Shown here piece after piece: positions 1 to 9,570 of a DNA stretch of 52,940 nt. Under the pieces are notes generated by a model that was given only the letters and a program-made list of their open reading frames with translations, was not told the DNA's origin and made no database searches. The position numbers and the translations under genes were made by a program. Every line of letters begins with the position of its first letter. Position 1 is the stretch's first letter. This DNA is from an uncultured Acidobacteriota bacterium (GTDB taxonomy: Bacteria > Acidobacteriota > Terriglobia > Bryobacterales > Bryobacteraceae), in assembly GCA_902825945.1 (NCBI GenBank), contig CADECY010000022.1:32829-85768 (forward strand). The letters run 5' to 3'.

Positions 1-277
1 TCTTGCCGGTGATGAACTCCATCACCATGAAGTCGATCCCGTCGCGCTGATCGATCTCATGGATCGTGACGATGTTCGGATGGTTCAGCGCCGAAGCGGC
101 CTGTGCTTCCTAAATGAATCGCTGTTTGCGAGATGCGTGCGCGACGTGCTCGGCCTTCAGCACCTTGATCGCGACGAAGCGGTTCAGCTTGGTGTCGCGT
201 GCTTTGTAGACCTCGCCCATTCCGCCCGAGCCCAGTTGCTCGAGGATCTGGTAGTGGCTGAGAGTCCGGCCAGTCAT
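1..277 (-). pseudogene. Serine/threonine protein kinase N-terminus, interrupted by TAG, cut by window edge
   Basis: The reading frame starts at ATG 277-275 and matches the N-terminus of the kinase gene just upstream without indels. By my count 23 of 277 bases differ, about 92% identity. The glycine-rich loop GSGGMGEVY and the VAIK lysine are present. At 112-110 the codon is TAG where the neighbour has CAG, so translation should stop after 55 residues. The same frame stays open beyond the stop and still encodes [22 protein letters not shown] sequence up to the left edge. The start codon overlaps the stop of the upstream kinase (ATGA at 277-274), so the two are translationally coupled. This is a recent tandem duplicate that is either newly inactivated or carries a base-call error. 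The C-terminal part lies outside the window. Confidence 0.8.
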
Positions 278-2940
278 TGAGGAAGCTCCGCCATCCAGAT
301 ATTGCCGGTCCGCTCCGCCATGGTGAAGACAATCTTGTCCTTCGCCACACCGTTGGCGACGCGCCCGTAGCGGACATACGAGGGAGAGCGGCGCGCGCTG
401 TGATAGTGTTGCACGGCGAATGGAGAGCCCACACGCTTTCCGGTTGCCGGATCGAACTTCATGGCCCAATGGCATCGGAAACCGTCGCGGTGCGAGAAGA
501 AGTACAAGGTCTTGCCGTCCGGCGAAAACTCCGGAACGGCATCCCAGTGGAGGCCCTCGTTGATCTGGATCCATTCCGATTCCGCGACGGGCGTCCGCCG
601 GACCGGGGCCACGAACATCTTGGTGCGTCCATCGTCGATCGGGTGGTAGAAGGCGATCCAACGGACGTCTCGCGACGTTTGCGGAGCCGCCGTGGCAGGC
701 GCCGATGTATACGGCAGGAACGGGTTGTAGTGGCCCGTCTCGATCGTCATCAGCCCGGTAACCCTCTTGCTGCCGGTAAAGGTAACGATCAACTGTTTAC
801 TATCGGCCCAATTTCGCGACCCACAGGCTTCGCAAAGAATCCGCCCGGGGCCACCGGCTGCCGGGATCAGGCGGGCCACGCTCTTGCCGTTCTCCAGATC
901 GCTGAAGGCAACCCAGGCCCCGTCTGGGCTGATGCGGGGTGCCGGGTTTACACCTCGTTGTGCCGTCGCGAGGAGACGCTCCTGCCGGCGAGCCAAATCA
1001 ACCATTACGACCTGCGTCGCGTCGCCGAGTTGGGTGTGCACCACCACTTGACGCCCGTCCGCGGTCACACCGGACCCATAGTTGGGCGCCGCGTCGTCTG
1101 TGATCCGCTGCACGTCCCCAGTGATCCGTGCGGTATTCGGTTCGAGGGGAAGGCTCCAAATATCCGCGTTCTCCTGAAGGCTCGCAAAGACCAGCCGCTT
1201 CCCCACGGCGGTACCGCGCATCTCGAGGTTGTTGCCCGACGTCAGCCGATGCGGTTCACCCTTGGGCTGAAATGTAACCGGATCGAGTTCGAGGCGCCAG
1301 ACGTTCATCGCGTCGCCGGAACGGGCGGAGAAGATCACCCCATCTTCCGCCCAAGCCGAAAGTGACGACTCCGTGAGATTCATCTTGCGGAGGAACGCGA
1401 GAGCGCCAGTCTTGCGGGCAGGGCCGCCGTCCACCGGGACGGCGTACCAGTCAACAGATCTTCCGTGGTCCCCCCAAGCCAGCAACCACTTCCCATTCGG
1501 TGACCAGCCGGCACTCCAAGCACCCGTCAATTCAAGAGCCAAGCGGCGTGGCGTGCCGCCATCGGCTGGAATCAGGTAGAGCCTGCCGCCCAAAGGAAGT
1601 TCTTCCGAGCCTGTGGAGTAGGCGATCCAGTTGCCGTCGGGCGAGAAGCGCGGAGTTCGTCCGTCGCTCGCGATCTTCCGCTCCGTCCCTCCGACGGTGG
1701 AGATCAAGTAGATGCCACCTCCCTCGCGCTCGGACCGGAATGCAATCCGGCTCCCGTCTGGGGAGAAGGAGGGCTCCCGGTCGTCGGCTTCGTGCGTGGT
1801 CAGCCGCCGCGCCTCCTTCGTCTCGAGGTGCTGGAGCCAAATGTCCAAGTTGTTGCCGCTCCGGTCGGATGCGTAAGCGACCATGTTTCCGGCTGCCCAG
1901 ATCGCCGGTTCCGTGGTTAAGCCACGGTCGAACGTGATCTGCCGCAGGACTGGCCCGGCCTGGGACGGTGTCTTCGCCGGTTCGCGCCAATAGAAGTATC
2001 CCGCGCCCGCGAGGGCCATCGCGGCGGCGGCGGCCGCCGCAGCCAACGGCCATCGCTTTGCCGCCGCCGTCTTGGGCGGAGACGTCTCGAACTTGCCGGA
2101 CTCGGAATCCTCTCGGATCTCATCGAGCGCGATCTTTACGTCGTCCACATGCTGAAATCGTTTGTCGCGATCCTTGCGCAGGCAGCGCCGGATCACCTTC
2201 TCGAGATCCGACGGGATGTTTTCGAGCGGCTTCGGCTCCTCTTTGAGGAGCGCGGAAACCATCGCAGCGCGTGAATCGCCGTCGAACGGACGCCGCCCGC
2301 TCAGCATCTCGTACAGCACCACGCCGAAGCTGAAGATGTCGGTCCGCTCATCGAGCTTGCGGCCTTCGGCCTGTTCCGGCGACATGTACGCTGTCGTTCC
2401 GAGAACCGTGCCCTCCTCGGTCTCCGGCCTCTCCGTTCGCGTCTCTTCGTCCTGACTGATCGGAGCCTGTTCGGTGAGCTTCGCCAGTCCGAAATCGAGC
2501 ACCTTCACCAGTCCGTCGTCAGCCACCATGATGTTCGACGGCTTCAAGTCGCGATGCACGATTCCGGCCGCATGCGCGCGGCGCAATCCCTCCGCCACTT
2601 GCACCGCCACTCGCAGGGCTTCGTTCAGCCGCATCCCCTGCCGCGGAATTCGCGCGTCGAGCGTCTTGCCGGTGATGAACTCCATCACCATGAAGTCGAT
2701 CCCGTCGCGCTGATCGATTTCGTGGATCGTGACGATGTTCGGATGATTCAGTGCAGAAGCGGCCTGTGCTTCCTGAATGAAGCGTTGTTTGCGCGAAGCC
2801 TGGGCGAGATGCTCGGCCTTCAGTACCTTGATCGCGACGAACCGGTTCAACTTCGTGTCGCGGGCCTTGTAGACCTCGCCCATTCCGCCCGAGCCCAGTT
2901 GCTCGAGGATCTGATAGTGGCTGAGGGTCCGGCCGGTCAT
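274..2940 (-). CDS. Membrane serine/threonine protein kinase with TolB/WD40-like beta-propeller
   Basis: 888 residues. The cytoplasmic kinase domain (about 9-270) has the glycine loop GSGGMGEVY (16-24), K38, catalytic HRD (129-131), DFG (149-151) and an SPE in place of APE (187-189), so all residues needed for activity are present. A short acidic and alanine-rich linker leads to one membrane segment (about 297-317). The remaining 570 residues are an extracytoplasmic propeller with repeated FSPDG-type motifs (for example [12 protein letters not shown] and [12 protein letters not shown]), typical of PD40/TolB repeats. Such Hanks-type kinases with a sensor propeller are abundant in Acidobacteria; the ligand is unknown. 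The gene ends in a 4-base overlap with a second kinase copy. Start at ATG 2940-2938, about 90 bases downstream of the cytochrome/FGE-like gene on the same strand. Confidence 0.95.
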   Translation of the reverse strand: MTGRTLSHYQILEQLGSGGMGEVYKARDTKLNRFVAIKVLKAEHLAQASRKQRFIQEAQAASALNHPNIVTIHEIDQRDGIDFMVMEFITGKTLDARIPRQGMRLNEALRVAVQVAEGLRRAHAAGIVHRDLKPSNIMVADDGLVKVLDFGLAKLTEQAPISQDEETRTERPETEEGTVLGTTAYMSPEQAEGRKLDERTDIFSFGVVLYEMLSGRRPFDGDSRAAMVSALLKEEPKPLENIPSDLEKVIRRCLRKDRDKRFQHVDDVKIALDEIREDSESGKFETSPPKTAAAKRWPLAAAAAAAAMALAGAGYFYWREPAKTPSQAGPVLRQITFDRGLTTEPAIWAAGNMVAYASDRSGNNLDIWLQHLETKEARRLTTHEADDREPSFSPDGSRIAFRSEREGGGIYLISTVGGTERKIASDGRTPRFSPDGNWIAYSTGSEELPLGGRLYLIPADGGTPRRLALELTGAWSAGWSPNGKWLLAWGDHGRSVDWYAVPVDGGPARKTGALAFLRKMNLTESSLSAWAEDGVIFSARSGDAMNVWRLELDPVTFQPKGEPHRLTSGNNLEMRGTAVGKRLVFASLQENADIWSLPLEPNTARITGDVQRITDDAAPNYGSGVTADGRQVVVHTQLGDATQVVMVDLARRQERLLATAQRGVNPAPRISPDGAWVAFSDLENGKSVARLIPAAGGPGRILCEACGSRNWADSKQLIVTFTGSKRVTGLMTIETGHYNPFLPYTSAPATAAPQTSRDVRWIAFYHPIDDGRTKMFVAPVRRTPVAESEWIQINEGLHWDAVPEFSPDGKTLYFFSHRDGFRCHWAMKFDPATGKRVGSPFAVQHYHSARRSPSYVRYGRVANGVAKDKIVFTMAERTGNIWMAELPQ

Positions 2941-3029
2941 TGTTTGTCGAGAATCAACATAGTCTATCAGCCAGTGAACAAAGTTCGCTTGGCGCGCCTG
3001 CGCTCTCCAGAGTGGCTTGCGGGTCTAGT

Positions 3030-4337
3030 CTAGTCGATCGCCGGAACGGACCGCGCGAGGCGCATTCCATTCCAGGGCTGCCGGCGAGAAGGCCGCTCGC
3101 CATGGCGAAACGCCGGATCGAAGTCCGCCGCACTATCCGCGAACCCGCCGCCGCGCAGCACGCGAAGATCGCCGCCGCCTTTCGCTTCGCGTCCGTCACC
3201 CGCCGCGTACGGATAGGGCCGCAGCAGGCTCGAGCACCATTCCCAGACATTGCCGTGGAGGTCGAAGAGTCCGGCGCCGGATGCGCGTTTGCCCGCCACG
3301 GGATGCGGGCGATAGGTGTCGATTTCACGGAAAGGCTTCTTCGGATCGGCCGTGCCGCTGTTGTCGCGATGCCATGCCGACGCGTCCACGTCGGCCGGCC
3401 GTTCGCCGCTCGCCGCCGCTTCCCATTCCGCCTCGGTGGGAAGCCGGAATCCGCCGCCTGGAACCTTCTCGCTCAATACGCCCGCCCAGCGAACCGCCTC
3501 CTCCCACGTGACGTTGTTCAAGGGCATCGTGTCACCCGTGTAGTGGCTCGGATTGGAAAATCCGAGCGCGGACCACTGTTTCTGCGTCACCTCGGTCCTG
3601 CCGAGATAGAACGGTTCGAGCGAAACCGAGTGAATGGGCTTACTCGCCGCCGTTCGATCGGAACCGATGTCCACCGCGCCTCCGCGAATCAGCACCATCT
3701 CGATATCGAAGCCCTTCACGCGAACCGCGAGAGGCAGGCCCGTCACCGCGTCGAACTGTTCACTCGTCCGTTCGAATCCCGGGATCTCGGGATGCAACCT
3801 TCGCCAAGCCATCGTGCGTTTTGCTTTCGCCTGCCGGCTGTTCGGAATCAGCTTCACCGCGGACTCGAACTCGGCCAGCGCGCCCTTCCAATCGGACTGC
3901 TTCGCCCGATCATCGCCGCCCCGCAGGTGCCCTTCGAACTGTTTGGTGCGATCTTCGTCCTGGAACGTCATCAACGACAGCTTCTTCTGGCTCGGATTCA
4001 GCAGCGCGTGCGGATGATGGCAGGATTCGCACCGGCCCTTCTGATTCGTCTTCGGGCAACCCGCCGTGTGGCACGTGGAGCACAGCGCCGCGATCTCGAC
4101 GGAGCCGCGCGGCAACCGGTCTGGCTTGACCTGATTCCGCTCGTTCGCCACGTGTCCGGCGCTCGGACCGTGACAATCGCGGCACGCGGTCTTTGCCTGC
4201 ACGTGTTTCGAGGTGGTCCACTCGAGCACCTGCGCGACATGGCAACGCGAACAGACGCCCGCCGCGCGGAACTGTTCGGTATCCTGCGCGGGCGCGAGAA
4301 ATGCGAACGCGGCGATCGCGAGGATCAGCCGTTGCAT
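3030..4337 (-). CDS. Secreted tetraheme cytochrome c fused to an FGE/SUMF1-like domain
   Basis: 435 residues from ATG 4337, chosen because it begins a clear signal peptide (MQRLILAIAAFAFLAPAQ); a longer frame upstream has no signal. Four CxxCH heme sites follow: CSRCH (29-33), CRDCH (52-56), CSTCH (86-90) and CESCH (103-107). After a short helical, TPR-like linker comes a formylglycine-generating-enzyme fold from about residue 200, with MVLIRGG, RLPTEAEWE and LHGNVWEW motifs. The paired cysteines that true sulfatase-activating FGEs use are missing (the region after LRVLRGGGF has no Cys), so it is probably not a sulfatase activator. The first 13 bases overlap the end of the aldo/keto reductase gene, so it is the last gene of a three-gene operon. 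A periplasmic electron-transfer role is inferred from the hemes; the substrate is unknown. Confidence 0.9.
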   Translation of the reverse strand: MQRLILAIAAFAFLAPAQDTEQFRAAGVCSRCHVAQVLEWTTSKHVQAKTACRDCHGPSAGHVANERNQVKPDRLPRGSVEIAALCSTCHTAGCPKTNQKGRCESCHHPHALLNPSQKKLSLMTFQDEDRTKQFEGHLRGGDDRAKQSDWKGALAEFESAVKLIPNSRQAKAKRTMAWRRLHPEIPGFERTSEQFDAVTGLPLAVRVKGFDIEMVLIRGGAVDIGSDRTAASKPIHSVSLEPFYLGRTEVTQKQWSALGFSNPSHYTGDTMPLNNVTWEEAVRWAGVLSEKVPGGGFRLPTEAEWEAAASGERPADVDASAWHRDNSGTADPKKPFREIDTYRPHPVAGKRASGAGLFDLHGNVWEWCSSLLRPYPYAAGDGREAKGGGDLRVLRGGGFADSAADFDPAFRHGERPSRRQPWNGMRLARSVPAID

Positions 4338-5425
4338 CGCCAACGCGAATCGAGCCAGCGATAGTGTCCGGGCAGCCAAGCTCCATCGGTCGCTCGGGCG
4401 AGCTTTTGCACGGCGTGGAGCGCGGCCCACTCGTCGCGGCTCAGTTCGAGCTGCCGCTGCATGCCCGCGTAGTTGTCGTCGAGCGTGTGCTCCTCGAACA
4501 TGCCAGGCATCGCCGCCGTCATGAACTTCTTCGAATAGATGAAGCGCAGCGCGGCTTGGCAGAGCGTCTCTTCGGGCAGCCTTTGGAGGCTCTTGGTGAT
4601 CTCGGCCACCACGGAAGGCAGCAGCGGACGGTACTTCGCCTGATAGAGCTGCACGAAGTCACGCTCGGGAACCGAATCCTGCCGCGCGCGTGGATCCAGC
4701 TTGACGATCGAGCCCGCGGCGAGCGGTTTGATCGCGATCAGCCCCACGCCTTTCGCGGCGGCTTTCGGGATGAACTCGGCATAGTCGGCTCGTGCGTGGA
4801 TGAAGTTGTACGGGAACATCACGTAGTCGAGCCCTTCGAGATCCTCGAGTGCGCGGACCATGAGGCGTTCGTCGTGAGTCGAGATGCCGATCGCGCGGAC
4901 TTTGCCCGCTTCCTTGGCGCGGCGCAGTACGTCCCAATCGGCGAGATTCTTGGCGTCGAACGCGGCGCCGTCGTTGACGTAAATGCGATACAGGTCGACG
5001 TGGCCGAACATCTTCGCGGCGCGGTCGATGTTCTCGCCGACGAACATCGGGAACTGTCGGCACAACGACACGAGCGCCTTTTGGCGCTTCTGCTTCACGA
5101 GCTTGGCGACATGTTCCCACTGGCCCTCGTTCTCATAGGTGTCAACCATGTTGACGCCGAGATCGAAGGCGCGATCGATCAGGCGGTCGCGGCTGGCTTG
5201 TCCTTCCTCCGTGAGCACGTTGCCGTTGGTCACGCGCTTCTTGAATCGCGGATCGGTGTGCGAACCGAACGAGAGCAGCGAAACGTAGAGATCGGTCTGG
5301 CCGAGCTGGCGGTAGATCATGCCGCCACGGCGATACTCACGCGCCGTAGGGGAGGTGGACGGAGCGGCCAGCGCGGCAGAGGCAGCGGTGGCGCCGAGAA
5401 ACGTACGCCGGGAAAGCGGGGCCAT
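4325..5425 (-). CDS. Tat-exported aldo/keto-reductase-like protein
   Basis: 366 residues. The N-terminus has a twin-arginine signal (SRRTFLGATAASAALA), so the folded protein is exported. The body is an aldo/keto reductase barrel (YRQLGQTDLYVSLLSFGS, VRAIGISTHDE, ALRFIYS). The family tetrad is Asp, Tyr, Lys, His. The Asp is seen in NMVDTYENE, but the Lys strand reads LVSLCRQF and the His position reads LYRIYVND, so Lys and His appear to be lost and the Tyr is displaced. It may be a weak enzyme or a binding protein. It lies 12 bases after the ceramidase-like gene and overlaps the cytochrome/FGE-like gene, which places all three in one operon for extracytoplasmic proteins. Confidence 0.88.
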   Translation of the reverse strand: MAPLSRRTFLGATAASAALAAPSTSPTAREYRRGGMIYRQLGQTDLYVSLLSFGSHTDPRFKKRVTNGNVLTEEGQASRDRLIDRAFDLGVNMVDTYENEGQWEHVAKLVKQKRQKALVSLCRQFPMFVGENIDRAAKMFGHVDLYRIYVNDGAAFDAKNLADWDVLRRAKEAGKVRAIGISTHDERLMVRALEDLEGLDYVMFPYNFIHARADYAEFIPKAAAKGVGLIAIKPLAAGSIVKLDPRARQDSVPERDFVQLYQAKYRPLLPSVVAEITKSLQRLPEETLCQAALRFIYSKKFMTAAMPGMFEEHTLDDNYAGMQRQLELSRDEWAALHAVQKLARATDGAWLPGHYRWLDSRWRCNG

Positions 5426-5437
5426 GCGGGAATCGTA

Positions 5438-7246
5438 TCACGGCCGGGGATGGGCGTGTTTGGCGAGTTCCGTGGCCGTCAGCACGCGGTGATGGACCGC
5501 CACATGAGCGATCTTGCCTTCGAATCCCGCGCCGATCGAGTCGAGCACGGTGATCGGCGAGGGTACCGCGTCCGGTGTGATGGCCACGTAATGCCACGTT
5601 CGAGGCGCGAGTTTCATCTTGACGCCGAACAACGCCGTCTCTTCGATCCCTGGCCAGACCCAGGCTTCGATCGTATACTTCGGCCCGAGTTGCACCGGAT
5701 CGACCCGCAGACGCCCGCCGGCGAAGTAGAAGGCGCGCGACGCCTGCCCTTCGACTCCCGAAACCGCGAGCGCCACGCGGCCTTCGAGGCGCAGTCCCGC
5801 TCCATCCATCTCGGCGAGTGGCCAGTACGCCACGGGCTTCGAGGCGCGGACGGTGCGCGCATGGGCGGACTCGGCGGGGACCTCGCGGCGGCGCGGTTTG
5901 CCCGACACCTTCTCGAGTAGATCGAGAAGGGCCGCAACGATCTTCGGTTCGGCCTCGACTTCGAGTGCGGCGGTGCGCGCGGGCCAAGTGGTGTAGCCTC
6001 CGAATCGATGCTGTTCGGGTGGCGGGATGTAACCCTCCGAGCCGTTAGCGAGTTCGACATTGAACGTCGCGAGCGGACTTCGCGCTTTCAGCTTCAGGCC
6101 GGTGAGCGCGAAGACTTCGTTGGGCATCGCCGTGATCGCGAAATCGCCGATGCGGATCGCCTGGAGGATCAGTTCGCGGCGCGGATCTTCGTGCAGGAGT
6201 ATCGCCTCCTTCGCGTACACTTCAGCCTGAGTTTTCGGGACCGGCGCGCTCATCGCGGCAATTGCCGCGCGAGCCCACGCGAGCCGGCCTGCGTCCGGAA
6301 CGCGTCTTCCGAGGGGCAGCTTCGTTTGTGCCATCTCGATCGTCGCATCGGTGCGGTAGCGAATCCGAGCGAAGGCAGTCACGGCTCGCTCCACGAGTTC
6401 ATCGGTGTAGCGATCGAGCGTAGCGTTCGACCTGGGTTGTCCATAGTCCATCCACATCTGATCGCCGCTCGTGCCCTGCGCAAACAGCACGGCGGGCGTA
6501 TGAGTCCTTTCGGCGAGACGTTCGGCGAGCAGGCCCTGATAATCCGGCGAAACGGCTTCGGTCCCGAAGTAGTGTTGCGAGTAGTTGGCGAGCGCGGCGA
6601 TCGGGCGGCCCTGTATCGACTGCAAGGCCAGGATCGAGAATCCCGGATCCACGGGGCCAGACTCCGTGATCGCGTCCGGATTCTGATAGCCAGGATGCAT
6701 GTTGGCGCGGACCGTGCGGTCTCCGAACGGGTCGGTGCGCATGCGATCGGGCCGGAAGATCCAGCGGCGGTTGTGCGTGTGGTCCCAATCGTCGAAGCTC
6801 GCAAAGCCGGATCGCGCGGGTTCGAGCGAAGCGGCGGCCTTGGCGATCGACTCCGCAATCTTCTCCGGCAGCCAAGCGGCGTAGGCATCATCCGCGCGCG
6901 AACCGAGGCAGGCCATCACCGCGGGAGTCGAGTGGGCGTGCGTAGCCGCAATCAGAATTCGATCCTCGGCGATTCCGGTGCGCTCACTGGCCAGCCGCTT
7001 GGCACGGTCAATCAGCTCTCGAGGCATCATGCAGGAGTCGACGGTGGCAATCGCGATCGTCGCGCGCGAATCGGAGAGCGCGACTGCGCGAGCGTGAAGC
7101 GGGTGGAGGACGCGGTTCGCTGTCTTTTCGAAGAATCCGCAGTTGATGAGCACGGGGCCAGCGGGCGAGATGTCGACCTTGGCGGCACCCGCGCGGAGTG
7201 CGGCCAACCCGGGAATTGCCGAGAGCAGCAAGAAGAGAAGCTTCAT
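5438..7246 (-). CDS. Secreted neutral/alkaline ceramidase-like hydrolase with C-terminal LamG-type domain
   Basis: 602 residues from ATG 7246, which starts a signal peptide (MKLLFLLLSAIPGLAALRAGA). The main domain resembles the N-terminal domain of neutral/alkaline non-lysosomal ceramidase: AAKVDISPAGPVLI near the start, the metal-site motif THAHSTPAV, ANYSQHYFG, and AQGTSGDQMW at the active-site loop. Bacterial members of this wide family are often not proven ceramidases. The last 130 residues look like a concanavalin/LamG lectin fold (VAYWPLAEMDG, YTIEAWVWPG, TWHYVAITPD), suggesting attachment to a polysaccharide or glycoconjugate. First gene of the operon running to 3030. The substrate is inferred only from the family. 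Confidence 0.87.
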   Translation of the reverse strand: MKLLFLLLSAIPGLAALRAGAAKVDISPAGPVLINCGFFEKTANRVLHPLHARAVALSDSRATIAIATVDSCMMPRELIDRAKRLASERTGIAEDRILIAATHAHSTPAVMACLGSRADDAYAAWLPEKIAESIAKAAASLEPARSGFASFDDWDHTHNRRWIFRPDRMRTDPFGDRTVRANMHPGYQNPDAITESGPVDPGFSILALQSIQGRPIAALANYSQHYFGTEAVSPDYQGLLAERLAERTHTPAVLFAQGTSGDQMWMDYGQPRSNATLDRYTDELVERAVTAFARIRYRTDATIEMAQTKLPLGRRVPDAGRLAWARAAIAAMSAPVPKTQAEVYAKEAILLHEDPRRELILQAIRIGDFAITAMPNEVFALTGLKLKARSPLATFNVELANGSEGYIPPPEQHRFGGYTTWPARTAALEVEAEPKIVAALLDLLEKVSGKPRRREVPAESAHARTVRASKPVAYWPLAEMDGAGLRLEGRVALAVSGVEGQASRAFYFAGGRLRVDPVQLGPKYTIEAWVWPGIEETALFGVKMKLAPRTWHYVAITPDAVPSPITVLDSIGAGFEGKIAHVAVHHRVLTATELAKHAHPRP

Positions 7247-7636
7247 GTCCGGTGCCAGTGTATCAGGCAGGGAACATTTCGGTCCGCGCCTTGTCCATTC
7301 ATCCAGGTCGTATCGTGGCCGCTCTTCTGGCCGCCCTGCTCTCTTGCCGCGAGGGCCTGCCGATTCCGAAGAAGTGGTCCTGGGATGCAGCGATGGGCGA
7401 GTTCGCATGGTGGACCGGCGGGATCAAGCTGCATGCCGGTTGTCGATTACGAGGCGCGCGTGGGTGGAGACCTCAGCGGAAAGACCCGTTCTCGTTCGAG
7501 CAGATGGAAGTGGATGGTTCGCGGGGCTGCGTCGCATCGCTTCAAGGGAGAACCGGGCGGCCAAGCCGTCCGGTCGATCACACCGAGCTTCGAGCCAACG
7601 AGCGCGCCGCGGACGGCCGCGTCCTGCCAATGGCCA
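7247..7636. other. 390-base gap between two minus-strand genes; possible eroded lipoprotein ORF
   Basis: The gap should hold the promoter of the ceramidase operon, but I see no convincing -35/-10 pair. On the plus strand a GTG frame gives MAALLAALLSCREG, which looks like a short lipoprotein signal, followed by KKWSWDAAMGEFAWWTGG. Good-looking protein text then jumps between frames (VVDYEARVGGDLSG in one, KDPFSFEQMEVDG in another) before the frame closes at 7683. This could be a frameshifted remnant of a small secreted protein or chance. No known family was recognised. Confidence 0.3.
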
Positions 7637-9496
7637 CTATGGTTGCCGGGCGCTCAGCGCCGTCCCTGGCGGAGTTCCCTTGACCATTTGCGCCAGCGCG
7701 CGCAGCATGTTTCGCACGTCCTGATCCTCGGGATTCCGCTGCGCGAGATTGATGAAGCGGGTCTTCGCCTCGACGAGATGTTGCAGGTTGTAGTGGGCGT
7801 ACGCGAGGTTCTTCAGCGCGAGATAGTAGTTCGGGTCGATTTCAATGGCCTTCTCGAAGTCGCGGCGCGCGCCTTCGAAGTCGCTGGCGCGGGTCTTCAG
7901 CATGCCGCGTTCGAAATAGGCACGCTTCTCGCGCTCGGGTTCGAGGCCCATCGAGATTGCCTTGTTGAAGTCGGCGACCGCTTCCTGGTTCTTGTTGAGA
8001 GCCTTGAGCACGATGCCGCGGTTGTAATAGGACACCTGACCTTCCGGCACCAGTTCCACGGCCTTGTTCAGCAGCACGAGCGCCTTCTCGTGCTCACCCT
8101 TGCCATGCATGACTTCGGCGAGGTTCCGGTAGCTGGGCATGAACTTCGGGTCGATTTCGAGCGCCACGCGCAGATGCGACTCGGCTTGGTCGAGCTGGCG
8201 CGAGCGCAGGTGCGCGAGTCCGATGACCGAGTGCGCGAGGCGATTGCGCAGGGTGACGTCGAGCGTGTGGTTGAACAGCGTGAAATCGTCCTTCCAGTAC
8301 GCCGCCTGGGCGTGCGCCTTGTAGCCGAGCAGCGCGATCACCGCCACGGCGCTCGCACGCACAGGCATCATCTTCCACTGCGCTTCGCCGAGCCACTCAT
8401 GCAGGCCCCAAGCCACCATCCAGAAGATCCCGATCAGTGAGACGTAGGTGTACCGGTCGGCATGCGATTGGATCCCCACTTGCACCAGGCCGATCATCGG
8501 AACGAGCACGATCAGATACCAGAGCCAGCCCGCGGCAAGATAGGGCGACGAGTGGCGCCGTTGCCAAGCGAGACAACTGATGGCGGCGAGCGCCACGACG
8601 CTCGCGGCGAGCGGCACGATGGCGATCGTTTCCGGGAAGGGATACATCGGCGCGAGTTTCACCGGCAGAACGGTGTCGAACAGGTAGACTCCGTATGAGG
8701 TCATCGCGTTGGCGAGCTTGGCCGCGAGGGAAACACCGGTCAGAGCCTGCGTCGCGCCAACGTCACGCTGCACGAGGAAGGTGATCAGGCCGAGCGCGGC
8801 CGACAGCGCGAGCATTCCGGCCTTCTCGCCAAGCCTGGTGAACCGGCGCAGGGGCCACAGCTCGATCAGAAAAATCGTCAACGGAACCGCGACGGCGGTG
8901 GGTTTGCTCATCATCGCGAGTGCAGCGAACAGGTGCGCCGCGTACCACCAGTTTCGGCTCGCCGCCGTTTTCACCCAGTGTCCCCACGAAAGCAACGTGA
9001 GCAGCCAGAAGAACGTCGCCAGCAGGTCCTTGCGGTCGGAGAGCCAAGCCACCGGTTCGACATGCAGTGGATGCACCGCGAACAGCGCCGCCACGGCCGC
9101 ACTCCGCCAAATCGCGCCGGTGAGGTGGCGGAGAAGAGCGAACAACAGCATCGCGTTGAAGGAGTGGATCCAGCCCGACATGCCGTGGATACGGCCGGAA
9201 TCGGGGCCGAACAGCGAGACGTCGAACATCAGCGAGATCCAGGTGATCGGGTGCCAGTTGGCGGTCAGGCGGGTGGTGAAGGCGAACTTGACGCCTTCCC
9301 AGGTGAGCCCGCTGAGCACGATCGGATTTTCGCCGAAATAGTCGTAGTCGTCGAAGTTCACCATGCCGTGGCCGGTGATCTGGGCGAATACGAGCCAGAC
9401 GGCGACGCCGAGCAGAGCACAAACGGCAAGTTCCGTGGTGTGGGCGGAAAAGAAGGAATCGGGTGGTGGGGGAGCGGTTGACTTGGCCTTGGCCAT
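7637..9496 (-). CDS. GT-C-like multispanning membrane protein with TPR repeats (TMTC-like)
   Basis: 619 residues from ATG 9496; upstream frame has no membrane or family features. After a short proline-rich head, about ten membrane segments follow. The first extracytoplasmic loop has the acidic motif FDDYDYFGENPIV, and later VHPLHVEPVAWLSDRKDLLA, both typical of the PMT/GT-C-like proteins related to TMTC mannosyltransferases. From about residue 420 the protein changes to TPR repeats (for example AEVMHGKGEHEKALVLLNKAV and DPNYYLALKNLAYAHYN). A role as an integral membrane glycosyltransferase is likely from the fold, but donor and acceptor are unknown. It follows the radical SAM gene on the same strand after 74 bases. 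Confidence 0.88.
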   Translation of the reverse strand: MAKAKSTAPPPPDSFFSAHTTELAVCALLGVAVWLVFAQITGHGMVNFDDYDYFGENPIVLSGLTWEGVKFAFTTRLTANWHPITWISLMFDVSLFGPDSGRIHGMSGWIHSFNAMLLFALLRHLTGAIWRSAAVAALFAVHPLHVEPVAWLSDRKDLLATFFWLLTLLSWGHWVKTAASRNWWYAAHLFAALAMMSKPTAVAVPLTIFLIELWPLRRFTRLGEKAGMLALSAALGLITFLVQRDVGATQALTGVSLAAKLANAMTSYGVYLFDTVLPVKLAPMYPFPETIAIVPLAASVVALAAISCLAWQRRHSSPYLAAGWLWYLIVLVPMIGLVQVGIQSHADRYTYVSLIGIFWMVAWGLHEWLGEAQWKMMPVRASAVAVIALLGYKAHAQAAYWKDDFTLFNHTLDVTLRNRLAHSVIGLAHLRSRQLDQAESHLRVALEIDPKFMPSYRNLAEVMHGKGEHEKALVLLNKAVELVPEGQVSYYNRGIVLKALNKNQEAVADFNKAISMGLEPEREKRAYFERGMLKTRASDFEGARRDFEKAIEIDPNYYLALKNLAYAHYNLQHLVEAKTRFINLAQRNPEDQDVRNMLRALAQMVKGTPPGTALSARQP

Positions 9497-9570
9497 TCCT
9501 ATCAGGATGCCAGAATCGCGATGAACGTGGGCGGATGGGTGCGCAAACGAATCACTGATCTTAAGCCACG

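Noticed and set aside
277..1365. Long open frame on the plus strand opposite the kinase
   Set aside because: High-GC shadow of the kinase gene; no family features and rich in Arg and His.
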